64,000 bases of DNA, from positions 682,001-746,000 of the forward strand of contig NZ_CP072852.1 of assembly GCF_017948265.1 (NCBI RefSeq), written 5' to 3'. The notes under the pieces were generated by a model. The model saw only the letters and a program-made list of their open reading frames with translations. It was not told where the DNA came from and did not search any database. This DNA comes from Rhodoferax sp. PAMC 29310. GTDB lineage: Bacteria; Pseudomonadota; Gammaproteobacteria; Burkholderiales; Burkholderiaceae_C. The position numbers were made by a program, and so were the translations under genes. Below are positions 19,520 to 27,617 of the stretch, piece by piece (position 1 is the stretch's first letter; every line of letters starts with the position of its first letter).

Positions 19520-19795
19520 TTACACCTTGAGCCTGATGAGACCTGGGTAGTACAGATCGCCCTTGATGTGCCCAAAAGCACGCTTCGCCAGGCTGGTGCC
19601 CACGGAAGTGAGCAAACCGGCAAAGGTGGCGGCCATGACGCCAGAGAAGGTGCCGAAGTGAACAACCAGCACGATCAGGGTGACGGCCACGTCGAGGACG
19701 ACGTCGTAGTTCAGCCAGCGCAGCATGGTGCGCCGAGGCAGCTTGATGAAGATGAAGACAAGACCGAGGAAGATGGCAAAGCCGGTGATAAACAT
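19520..19795 (-). CDS. Small membrane protein, function unknown
   Basis: 91 aa from the ATG at 19793-19795; AGGAG lies 7 bp upstream. Two or three hydrophobic segments (MFITGFAIFLGLVFIFI and LDVAVTLIVLVVHFGTFSGVMAATFAGLLTSVG) are joined by a basic loop (KLPRRTMLRW). The size and topology are holin-like but also fit small transfer-associated proteins; I make no functional claim. Confidence 0.58.
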   Translation of the reverse strand: MFITGFAIFLGLVFIFIKLPRRTMLRWLNYDVVLDVAVTLIVLVVHFGTFSGVMAATFAGLLTSVGTSLAKRAFGHIKGDLYYPGLIRLKV

Positions 19796-20326
19796 GAGGG
19801 AGCTCCTGAGTGACGGATCAAGGTGAATCCACAAAGCTCAAGCAGGACGACGACCTCGGTCGTCGTGGCTGTTGGGCTTCATGGGTTGGCGTCTTCAAGA
19901 ACTGAAGACGAACACGGTGACCGATGCAGGCGCTGTACTCAGCGGCTGCCGGGAGTTCAGGGCCTAGGGTCCCCTCTGGCCGGGGCAGGGAAACGGAATC
20001 CGAAGTGGCAGGGCTTTATTTGACCCGGGGGACAGGGGACCCGTGCCCCCGGATGAGGCGGTTTTCTAAAAAAATCCCTAAAAATTTTTTCAGAAAAATT
20101 TCCGTTGCAATGTGAACTCCTTGCGCCTCTAAGACATCACCTCATCCTTGGAAAACGTGTGTATTGAAGGCCAACCATGTCACATAGCCAACCGTTTCAA
20201 CGGGGTCCTTACTCTCCCGCTAAACAAATCAATAAATTTCTTCGGTGCTGTGTCGTGACCATTTGAACGGTGAGTTGCAAGATGCCGATGTGCCACTTTT
20301 GGCACGTCAAATCTTGAAAGATCCAT
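19796..20326. other. Gene-free, hairpin-rich region
   Basis: About 530 bp without a convincing gene. It contains a palindrome ACGACGACC-TC-GGTCGTCGT (19847-19866), a hairpin GTCTTCA/TGAAGAC (19891-19909), CCGGGGG (20025-20031) with CCCCCGG (20046-20052), long-range GGGTCCCC (19967-19974) with GGGGACCC (20035-20042), then an A/T-rich tract (about 20063-20102). Near its right end is GTGCCA-cttt-TGGCAC (20290-20305), operator-like. The layout could be an island origin, oriT-like region or structured leader; nothing decides. Confidence 0.5.
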
Positions 20327-20500
20327 ATGAAAGCCAACATTTCCAGCACGCCCACACCCGCAACACCAAAGTCTCCGATGAGACCCACAGCAGCAGGTAG
20401 GATTCAAGGCGCCCAAGCTCGGGCCAATGGCGGCGGCGTTGCTAAAGGCAGCTTTGCGGCACGCGCACAAAGTGCTGCAACCAAAGGCGGCAAACGCTAA
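20327..20500 (+). CDS. Small Ala/Lys/Gly-rich basic protein (57 aa)
   Basis: A 57-codon frame from ATG to TAA. The N-terminal part is Thr/Pro-rich (SSTPTPATPKSPMRP) and the C-terminal part is basic and Ala/Gly-rich (GRIQGAQARANGGG, KGSFAARAQSAATKGGKR). It ends just before a good hairpin terminator, which supports it as a real transcription unit. No clear Shine-Dalgarno is seen. I recall similar short RIQ...KGSFAARAQSAA proteins on plasmids and islands but know no function. Confidence 0.5.
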   Translation: MKANISSTPTPATPKSPMRPTAAGRIQGAQARANGGGVAKGSFAARAQSAATKGGKR

Positions 20501-20511
20501 TACAGGGAGTA

Positions 20512-20534
20512 GGCGGGCTTTTCAGCCCGCCTTT
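20512..20534 (+). terminator. Terminator after the 57-aa gene
   Basis: Perfect stem GGCGGGCT (20512-20519) with AGCCCGCC (20524-20531), loop TTTC, then TTT. It sits immediately upstream of the AAGGAA ribosome site of the ankyrin gene and could also act as an attenuator for it. Confidence 0.65.
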
Positions 20535-20548
20535 AAGGAAATACACCA

Positions 20549-22762
20549 ATGACAAAGACCATCATCCCCAAATTAGGCGCACTGCTACGAACGGCGATTA
20601 CGCGCGCTGGATATCGCGGATTCATTGCAACACTTGGCCTAGACAAAGACCTTGATGACATAGCAACCGAGGCAAGGCCCTCGTCAACAGCTGATTTGAT
20701 GCTGGGAATCGAAAGCGCCTGCAGCAAACAACTCGGCATTGAATGCGGAGGAAAATGGGCGCAGTTCTTCACAGTGGCTTGGTCGTATAGCAAAAATACG
20801 ATTCAGCATTTGAGTTGCGGCGTAGACACCAGTCCGATGGCGAATGAGCAAGGGCAAGAAGGAATCGTTCGTTCTTGCGTTATTCCTATGCTTTCGGAAC
20901 TGCTGTTGTCTGCAAGGTCGCAGCAGACAGGTCCTATTGATGACCAATGGTGGGATAAGCCATTTGCCAGTTGGATTCAATGGGCAGCCGTCAAAGCAAA
21001 TATCAGCACCGAACTCATTCTGGCGAACTTGGGCAACCACTTCGAGGTTGACCCTCGGTCAGTTGAGCGATGGATGGCGGGTGATCCCACGGGCGGGTTA
21101 CGCTGGCCTTACCGGGCTGCGGTGGAGGAGGCGCTCGGCAAAAATGCGTCTGAACGCCTTAAGGGAGGCGGAATCGATCAACTGTGCGGCTGGTTGGTTG
21201 TGACGGTTGGATTTCAGTCATTGCCATCTGAGCTTCGCGATCGCATACGCCGCGACTTTAAATTGCGATCACAACAACCGTGGTCGTTGGAGCAAACGAT
21301 TCTCATGCTTAACAAGCATGGCTTCGTTCAAGGGGATCGTCCAATACGCTCAGAAGCCGTCCCGCTCCTTCAGAAGATTGAGTCTCTTTTTTCGATTCGG
21401 CCACAGAATAAGGTTGAGATCCAGAAAAGCTTGAGTGAGTTTCAAGTGCTGATTGAACAGGAAACCTCCTTTTGGCAGCGCCCTTACCAATACATGCATC
21501 ACTGGTTCTCCGCGCGCCTGGCAGGTATTGCCGGCCAAGAGGCTGAAGCACTAAGACTTTACGATGCCGCCCTAACCGGTGTTTGGTGGTATGGCGGCGC
21601 CAATCAGCACCCGATCGTCAACGAAGCAATGGTGTACGCCGTCGGTGTTGGGGCAAAAGTAATTGCCGAAAGCTATTGGGACAAGACATTTCTGTTGGGG
21701 TTGAACAAATGGCCCAAGCGCCCGCTGGATGAGCAGGAAATGAGACGTATCTCGTTTGGTTTCGAGAAGATGTTTTCCCCGCAAAAGGCCAAAGCAAGAA
21801 TCCCCCCAAAATTCAGAGTAATTTTGACGGAAGGCGAATTCGAGAACAGCCCTCAAGCACTGACCAAGCCCAACAGTAAGGTCAAACATGCCGAGGGACG
21901 GATTAGATGCACGCCGTTGATGGAAGCGATTCGCGATGGCACTCTGCGTGATGTTCAGCAGCTTTTAGAAGCTGGCGGTGACCCCAATGATTACATCAAG
22001 GAGTCTGGCGAAGGGCCACTCTCATACGCGATGCGTCGCGCCTGCGATCGCAAAGACCCTCTCATCATGACGCACTTGTTAAGCCTTGACCTGTTGCCAG
22101 AAACGGTCAATCGACAAGCGTCCACAAAGCGGGAAACCCCTCTGAAGATAGCCATTGAGATGGCGGACGCCACAGCAGTTGAACGGCTAATTGAGTTAGA
22201 TGCAGATGTTGAAGCGAGGTGCGACCACCAACCTTCGGCCCTGTGCTACGCCATGCTGCTTTTGCATGGAAGCCTTTTCCCGGAGGACCCGACTCAGATA
22301 CAGGCCTATTTGGCGGGCAAGGGGCGCGCCGATGTCTATGACGCGAAGGATGGTGCCGTGCTGGACATCGACCTGGCTGCGCGACGCCAACCATTTCTGG
22401 CAAAGTTGCATTCGGCCCCACATTATTTGGACATCTTCAATGCAATCAAAAGATATTTCATTCGCCCCCCCGACGATTGCCGCAAAGTCATCCATGCCCT
22501 GCTTCGCTGTGGAGCAAATGCAAACCGCAGGTACAAAGTCGAAACGCATCACATTGCCGAATGGACGCCAACGCTGTTCGCGGCCCAAGTCGGCGACCTT
22601 AGTATTTTCGAGGCGTTAATTGAAAACGGGGGAAATCCCGACCTCACGTTGATGCAGTCGTCCTCACTCGAACGGCAGGACGCATTGTGGGTAGCCATCG
22701 CGCATGGCCGGCACGCCATTGTGGATTTTCTAACAAAGCGACGACAACGATCTCCGCGCTGA
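20549..22762 (+). CDS. Ankyrin-repeat protein with unknown N-terminal domain
   Basis: 737 aa. Residues 1-100 and 120-430 are unrecognised; a segment near 165-195 (EVDPRSVERWMAGDPTGGLRWPYRAAVEEAL) could be a helix-turn-helix. From about residue 455, ankyrin-type repeats follow (TPLMEAIRDGTLRDVQQLLEAGGDPND, TPLKIAIEMADATAVERLIELDADVE, VIHALLRCGANANR, TLFAAQVGDLSIFEALIENGGNPD, ALWVAIAHGRHAIVDFL). Such repeats mediate protein contacts. No signal peptide. It is transcribed toward the defence operon and followed by a HicA-like gene 107 bp downstream. Function unknown; a sensing or defence role is suggested only by location. Confidence 0.72.
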   Translation: MTKTIIPKLGALLRTAITRAGYRGFIATLGLDKDLDDIATEARPSSTADLMLGIESACSKQLGIECGGKWAQFFTVAWSYSKNTIQHLSCGVDTSPMANEQGQEGIVRSCVIPMLSELLLSARSQQTGPIDDQWWDKPFASWIQWAAVKANISTELILANLGNHFEVDPRSVERWMAGDPTGGLRWPYRAAVEEALGKNASERLKGGGIDQLCGWLVVTVGFQSLPSELRDRIRRDFKLRSQQPWSLEQTILMLNKHGFVQGDRPIRSEAVPLLQKIESLFSIRPQNKVEIQKSLSEFQVLIEQETSFWQRPYQYMHHWFSARLAGIAGQEAEALRLYDAALTGVWWYGGANQHPIVNEAMVYAVGVGAKVIAESYWDKTFLLGLNKWPKRPLDEQEMRRISFGFEKMFSPQKAKARIPPKFRVILTEGEFENSPQALTKPNSKVKHAEGRIRCTPLMEAIRDGTLRDVQQLLEAGGDPNDYIKESGEGPLSYAMRRACDRKDPLIMTHLLSLDLLPETVNRQASTKRETPLKIAIEMADATAVERLIELDADVEARCDHQPSALCYAMLLLHGSLFPEDPTQIQAYLAGKGRADVYDAKDGAVLDIDLAARRQPFLAKLHSAPHYLDIFNAIKRYFIRPPDDCRKVIHALLRCGANANRRYKVETHHIAEWTPTLFAAQVGDLSIFEALIENGGNPDLTLMQSSSLERQDALWVAIAHGRHAIVDFLTKRRQRSPR

Positions 22763-22869
22763 GTTCTGGAACGTCAGCGCACTTTTCAAAAAATGCCTTC
22801 GGTTGCATGTCGGGACAATGCCGCTCCAAAGTTGGATCCTCAGAAGCTGGATTCAACTTGGGATTTGAA

Positions 22870-23070
22870 ATGCGCTACTGCCACGACAAAGAAATCAATC
22901 AACTGGTGGCCGGGATGGTTCGTCAGGGATGGAAATTTACCAAAGGACGGCATGGAAAGTTGCGTAAGCCGGATGGATTTGGCTTCGTTACCATACCGAA
23001 CACCCCGAGTGACTATCGGGCGATCCTGAATCTGAAACGTGACATTCGACGGCAGTTGAGTACGCGTTAA
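22870..23070 (+). CDS. HicA-like small RNA-binding protein
   Basis: 66 aa from ATG 22870. The sequence (LVAGMVRQGWKFTKGRHGKL, then KPDGFGFVTIPNTPSDYRA) matches the HicA/YcfA dsRBD-like layout: a G-x-G-H/R-H strand with a conserved His, then a TIP strand. HicA proteins are mRNA interferases paired with HicB antitoxins. No HicB-like gene is adjacent, so it may be an orphan or a partner of the upstream ankyrin protein. The frame is open upstream to 22687 but overlaps the ankyrin gene and lacks family similarity there. Confidence 0.65.
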   Translation: MRYCHDKEINQLVAGMVRQGWKFTKGRHGKLRKPDGFGFVTIPNTPSDYRAILNLKRDIRRQLSTR

Positions 23071-23395
23071 TTTGTATACCCCACTTGGTCAGTCTTAGCG
23101 TGGAGTTTTTAGCTGCCGCTTTGGAGAGTGCCATTCAGGCTGGGTTGGATCCCAATGGCCCGACTTGTTGCGGATGTGCAGGACGCGCCCATGGCGGCCA
23201 AAACGCCGCTACCCCCCGGCGTCAATTCCGGGGACTCTTATATGGAGACTAAGCGACTCAAGGCGCTGTCGGTGCAGCCTTCGGATTTGGCAATCTGGAA
23301 GCGCTGACCGAAGCGCAGCATGAGCACGCTGAGCTGACGCGGTCCGTGTATATATAGGTCGAGTGACGCCAGACGAGATTTTTTCACTTCTCTGT
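23071..23395. other. Intergenic region between convergent genes, nothing identified
   Basis: 325 bp between the HicA-like gene and the convergent STAND NTPase gene. One hairpin is visible (CCCCGG 23214-23219 with CCGGGG 23228-23233). A 38-codon frame from the ATG near 23190 has no recognisable features. It may be a decayed gene. Confidence 0.4.
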
Positions 23396-26083
23396 TTATG
23401 AAGTGCATTCCGGAAAATCGGCCACCACAGCTTCGACTTCTTCGAGTTCTTCTATCCGGCGCAGATAGCTGTGTTTGATGATCAAGCGGCGGGCGTCACG
23501 CAGATCGTCTTCCGGGCCTCGTTGATTACCGTTCGCAACGTCATTCCATGGGTAGTCTGTTGCGTGAAGGAACAGCTTGGCGCGGTGCAGGTGAATGTCG
23601 GCCAAAAACAGGGGCATGGGGCCCCTTTCTGCAATCTCCCATGCTTCGTCTAGGTCAGCTTTCGCGCTTTCGAGCCCAATGGTGTGGCCTAGTATGCAGC
23701 GCACCCAGGCTCGTGTAATTAGGCCGTAGGGGAGGTATACGATGTCACCTGCGATGCGCAAGTCGTCTACCGCCGAGCTAATTTCAGTTGAAATGCTTTT
23801 CAATTCGTCGAATGAACCCCGCAGCGCGTCTTTTGTCGTAGCCGCCAGAATTGCCGTGTAAAGCGCTGCACGACCCAAAGTGAGTTTATTCAGCGCGATG
23901 CTTAGAAATGCCATGTGTGGATCATTCTGCAACCAACGGAGCGTCTCGGCGGCTCGCCGCGCGACTCCGTCAGGCACCATTTCGTGGATTTTGTCCTCAC
24001 CTTGCTTCAGGTAGATCCGCCATGCTGAGCGCTCTGCCCCAGTCAACAATAGATCGCAGAATCGGAATCCTTGTACTGAATACAAAAACGGAAAGGTCGG
24101 TTGGCATTTGGTTTGTAGCGCTTCCGCGTCACGAAAGCGCTTCTCAGCCTCGGAGCGACGGCCAGCCTGATGTAGGACGTCACCCACCTTCGCGAGCGCT
24201 ACGACAATCCTGAACGGTTCTCCGCTGCGGTGGGCATAGGTCACCGACAGTTCTGCATTCTCAATTGCGGAGTCCGTGCTTCCCAATGTCAACTCTAACT
24301 CGCTTAGGTTGCTGGCGCTAATGGAACTTTGGGCCCAGTCACTTTTTTCAACGCGCATGCTTAGAGCAGATTGTGACGGTTGGACTGCCTCGGTCAGCCG
24401 ACCCAATGCTCGCAAAGTGTATGCAGCTACGGCCATTACCCACGCACGGTCGCTTTCGCTGAGTGCGTGCGAGACATCGGTCCACTGCACGTCGAAGAAG
24501 CAGGCGAGAGCGCCCATGTTAAAACCGAAAGCGCCAAGTCTCCTCGTACTGTATTCCTCCTGAGACCGTTGAATTCGACCGCGAAAGATGCGAACGCATG
24601 CATCCTGCTCTGCCCCCGCCTGACAACCGTGAGACACAGCTTGGTAAAGCGGCTGTAGATCTTCCAGCGTAGGCGTTTTTCCCTCCTTTGTAGTCGAACA
24701 TAGGTGTTCATAAAGCCGCGCATGCGCGGCGCGCCAAGCGGTCGGCTGCGTTGCTTCGAGTTGCTTGGCAAAGTATTCTCGTAGCAATGGGTGGGCGTCA
24801 AGCGAAATCAGGTTGCCGCCAGCATCTTGGTTCACTGTGAGTAAGTTTGCGGACTCCAACCGGGCGAAGACCATGTGCCGTTGGGCCACGGTGAGCGCGG
24901 CGAGGGGCTCGATCAAGTTCGGAATAACAGGCGTTTTCAGTAACGCGGCCAAGCAGTCTGATGTCGCGGGTCGATCGAACAAGCCGAGCAACTGAAGTAC
25001 AACAATGGCACGTTGACCACGCCTTCGGTCATCACCACTTTTTCCGCCGGTGGAAAACCACTGAACATAAGCATCCATCACGCGAAATGCATGACCTCCC
25101 TGCTCACTTTCAGCATCAGCCTCTTCTAAATTTACCAGGTCGCGCTTGCGAATGTCGCCCCCGTGGGCGTCACGAAGGTAGCTGCCCATCAGGTTCAGAG
25201 TAAGTGCGTGCCCGCGCACATCTTCCACCAACTTCTCCCACTCGGGCTGTGTACCGATTACTCCCAGCGACTGTAACAAAGCCACCCCGGCTCGTTTAGT
25301 TAGACGTTTGAGTTCTAGCTGGGGAGCCGTGGTTTGCCTAAAGGCGCGCAAGTCGGGTATTGCGTAGCGGGTGGTCAGGACGCACAGGCCCCGGTTATTG
25401 GTCGCTAGTGCTTTGAGCAATGCGACTAGGCCTTGGTCTTTCAACTCTCCCGGTGTTGGCGATGTGGGCGCGTATTGGAGCGGTTCCACGCCATCCAGAA
25501 TGAGAAGTACGCGGCGTTCACCCACCAGTTGGGCCAGTCGTCGGGCTTTATCGAACGCGCTCTGACTATTTTTCGCCATTGCCGCATCGCCAAAAAATCG
25601 TAGGGCTTCTGCTAAAAACAAGTCGCTGGAAGCAGCCGACTGATCCCGCGAGCCTTGGCTGTAGAACGACCATGCAAACGCCGCGTCGCAGTCCGGCCAG
25701 CCTTGGTGGGCCAATTCTGCAGTCCACTTGGCCACTAGCGATGTTTTTCCTTCGCCTCCTAGAGCCACGAAGGTAACGATATGCGGTCGTCGAGACTCTG
25801 CGCGGCGGACTTTGCTCCATGCTTCGCTGAGTAAAGCCAGTTCATCTTCACGACCGATGAGATGTTCTGGTGCGTATTTGACGATTCGGGAGATTTCGCG
25901 TGCAAAGTCAGCTGTGGCCTTGCCAGTTCGATTCTCCGAACTATCGCTGAGTTCTGCTATCTTTCTTCTTGCTTCCTCCACTTGCTCTATGAGAGCAAAT
26001 TTCTGGGCTGGATCGGCGACGATCGCTTCCTGTGTCAATAAATGTTCCAGCTTCCTCACCCAGGCATCTAAAGCAGTACCCAT
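23396..26083 (-). CDS. STAND (NLR-like) NTPase with N-terminal adaptor segment and C-terminal helical repeats
   Basis: 895 aa from the ATG at 26081-26083, which overlaps the stop of the upstream gene (TGATG). Residues 11-45 form a helical segment with a central DPAQKF motif. The same segment ends the neighbouring phosphorylase-like protein (15 of 35 identical, no gaps). A NACHT/NB-ARC-type ATPase follows: IGREDEL (about 76), Walker A GGEGKTS (109-115), AWSFYSQGS, Walker B LLILDG (Asp197) and sensor-1 TTR. A winged-helix-like part and TPR-like helical repeats fill about 400-890. Members are signal-dependent switches that oligomerise on sensing phage. By layout this is the sensor of a two-protein abortive-infection system. 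The frame also extends upstream to 26212 inside the neighbour, which I reject. Confidence 0.82.
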   Translation of the reverse strand: MGTALDAWVRKLEHLLTQEAIVADPAQKFALIEQVEEARRKIAELSDSSENRTGKATADFAREISRIVKYAPEHLIGREDELALLSEAWSKVRRAESRRPHIVTFVALGGEGKTSLVAKWTAELAHQGWPDCDAAFAWSFYSQGSRDQSAASSDLFLAEALRFFGDAAMAKNSQSAFDKARRLAQLVGERRVLLILDGVEPLQYAPTSPTPGELKDQGLVALLKALATNNRGLCVLTTRYAIPDLRAFRQTTAPQLELKRLTKRAGVALLQSLGVIGTQPEWEKLVEDVRGHALTLNLMGSYLRDAHGGDIRKRDLVNLEEADAESEQGGHAFRVMDAYVQWFSTGGKSGDDRRRGQRAIVVLQLLGLFDRPATSDCLAALLKTPVIPNLIEPLAALTVAQRHMVFARLESANLLTVNQDAGGNLISLDAHPLLREYFAKQLEATQPTAWRAAHARLYEHLCSTTKEGKTPTLEDLQPLYQAVSHGCQAGAEQDACVRIFRGRIQRSQEEYSTRRLGAFGFNMGALACFFDVQWTDVSHALSESDRAWVMAVAAYTLRALGRLTEAVQPSQSALSMRVEKSDWAQSSISASNLSELELTLGSTDSAIENAELSVTYAHRSGEPFRIVVALAKVGDVLHQAGRRSEAEKRFRDAEALQTKCQPTFPFLYSVQGFRFCDLLLTGAERSAWRIYLKQGEDKIHEMVPDGVARRAAETLRWLQNDPHMAFLSIALNKLTLGRAALYTAILAATTKDALRGSFDELKSISTEISSAVDDLRIAGDIVYLPYGLITRAWVRCILGHTIGLESAKADLDEAWEIAERGPMPLFLADIHLHRAKLFLHATDYPWNDVANGNQRGPEDDLRDARRLIIKHSYLRRIEELEEVEAVVADFPECTS

Positions 26084-27039
26084 CACAGACAACCGCCGAA
26101 TTCTTGAATCTTGGCTTTTGCTTCTTCGATTCGCTGCAGAATCGAAAACCTCTGAACTGGATCCACCGCCAGCGCTTCTTCTTGCTGTAGAAATGCCAAT
26201 TTTTTTTGCCAAAGACCCAATGCAATTGGATTTGGCCTTGCCTCTGCGACTATTGCCTGCAATGACGAAACTGGATGGGCTGTAACGCCGCCATAAAGGC
26301 CGTCGACATCAAGTGCTGTCTTGACGACCCGTGCCGCATTCTTGGCTGCGACTTTCTGCCAGGCGTCTTTTTCCGCACGGCTCTTGTTGTGCCCCCAGTC
26401 GCAAATGGCTTTGACGATGATCCAATCAACTTTGGCGATTTCGGCGCCGACATATAACCCTATACCTTCCATTTCGCCACCAATTGCTTCTTGTGAAATG
26501 GCCTTCAGGCTTTCTCGGTAGTCCTTGTTATCGACGAGTTTTTGACCGGTAAGCAGAAGTCCAAACCGAACTTTTGGCCAGTCCCCAACACGGCGCGATT
26601 CGGTGTTGTCAGTCTGACGGAACCGGTTGCGGAGAGTGTCAGAACTGCTTGGCTTGTCCCCTCGCGGAGTCAGCGTTCCATCTTCATTCAAGCGGCCCAG
26701 TTCGTAGTCTTGGATTTGTGTTGAGACCAAAACGTCACCGATGGCTTGTTTCTTCTCATCCATTCCGAAAGCAATGCCAACGGCAATGATCGCCTTAGGC
26801 TGCCAGTGTTCGATTGCCTCTGACGTGCGCTGCTGGGAGGCGCCCACGCCTCCCGCACCCATTTCGCAGATCGTATGGACGATGCTACAGCCACCGTGAA
26901 TGCCTAAATCGTTGTAGGTTCTGCCGCCCTTGGTCACTTGCACCGGCGGTAGACCCAAGCCAATGAAGGCATCCAGCAATGCATGGGTTTCCGTATCGTT
27001 GACGGACATGAGGACGATAACTGGGTGTTGAGTATTCAT
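26083..27039 (-). CDS. Nucleoside-phosphorylase-fold (PNP_UDP) protein with C-terminal adaptor segment; candidate defence effector
   Basis: 318 aa from ATG 27037-27039. Residues 1-250 are a purine/uridine phosphorylase or MTA/SAH-nucleosidase fold: EMGAGGVGAS (59-68, phosphate/ribose loop), VGIAFGMD (87-94), GGEMEGIGLY (187-196, ribose-binding Met-Glu) and KAICDWG (210-216, base-activating Asp214). Residues 280-314 repeat the DPxQ[KR]F segment found at the N-terminus of the next protein. PNP-fold effectors in several bacterial immune systems cleave ATP or other nucleotides; here the adaptor suggests recruitment to the STAND NTPase. It starts 3 bp after the preceding gene. A housekeeping nucleosidase would be about 230-250 aa without this tail. 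Substrate not determinable. Confidence 0.82.
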   Translation of the reverse strand: MNTQHPVIVLMSVNDTETHALLDAFIGLGLPPVQVTKGGRTYNDLGIHGGCSIVHTICEMGAGGVGASQQRTSEAIEHWQPKAIIAVGIAFGMDEKKQAIGDVLVSTQIQDYELGRLNEDGTLTPRGDKPSSSDTLRNRFRQTDNTESRRVGDWPKVRFGLLLTGQKLVDNKDYRESLKAISQEAIGGEMEGIGLYVGAEIAKVDWIIVKAICDWGHNKSRAEKDAWQKVAAKNAARVVKTALDVDGLYGGVTAHPVSSLQAIVAEARPNPIALGLWQKKLAFLQQEEALAVDPVQRFSILQRIEEAKAKIQEFGGCL

Positions 27040-27041
27040 TG

Positions 27042-27617
27042 TTATTGTTGGCCCAATTGGGACCAGAAGTTGTTTTTTTTGAGCCAATGGGAAACGTCGA
27101 TTACATCAGCGCCCCTGCGACTGGGGTCGTCGATATCGGAATGATCACCTAATGTCCAGGCATGCGACGTTGCCTTGAGCAACGTGTTTCGGCCAAACAG
27201 GGAGTGAATGGCAGGGTTCAGAGTAATCCGAGGCGATGGCTCGCGACTGGATAGGGCCGCAATAAGGTCACCCTGTTTGAGATCCGGCATTGAACCAGTA
27301 CTCATATCAGCCCCCGGGCAAGATAGCCTTTGTAGGCAGTTCATCTTTTTGACTTCGCATCCCGAGAGTGTCCAGTCAAACTTCCATTGGGCGATTGCGC
27401 GACGAATAATTGCAACTCTGAAAGCATTCGCTATATAGCCATAGAAACTCGTCGTCTCCGTCCTGCGTGAACAGCGCACGGCAGACTCTAGCGCTTGTAC
27501 CCTTCGCTCAAAACCACCGGACACCTGAAAGGTAACGATTGATTTTTGCCCATCGGCAATCCATACCATGGGTGCTAGTTGGTAGGCTTCAGCCCGCATC
27601 TCACTTCGACGTGTCAC
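27042..27617 (-). CDS. Unknown 191-aa protein in the defence operon
   Basis: The GTG start overlaps the hsdR stop by 4 bp (GTGA) and the stop lies 3 bp before the phosphorylase-like gene, so it is tightly embedded in the operon. That packing is the main evidence that it is real. The sequence has no signal peptide or membrane segment. The N-terminal half is rich in Arg and aromatic residues (VRCSRRTETTSFYGYIANAFRVAIIRRAI). Six cysteines are not spaced as an obvious zinc finger. The C-terminus is WLKKNNFWSQLGQQ. I recognise no family. It could be a regulator, adaptor or third component of the STAND/phosphorylase system. Confidence 0.6.
   Translation of the reverse strand: MTRRSEMRAEAYQLAPMVWIADGQKSIVTFQVSGGFERRVQALESAVRCSRRTETTSFYGYIANAFRVAIIRRAIAQWKFDWTLSGCEVKKMNCLQRLSCPGADMSTGSMPDLKQGDLIAALSSREPSPRITLNPAIHSLFGRNTLLKATSHAWTLGDHSDIDDPSRRGADVIDVSHWLKKNNFWSQLGQQ

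Noticed and set aside
26084..26212. N-terminal extension of the STAND NTPase inside the PNP gene
   Set aside because: The overlapping TGATG start gives an N-terminus that begins just before the adaptor segment; the extension is Ser/Arg-rich and encoded over the PNP adaptor in another frame.
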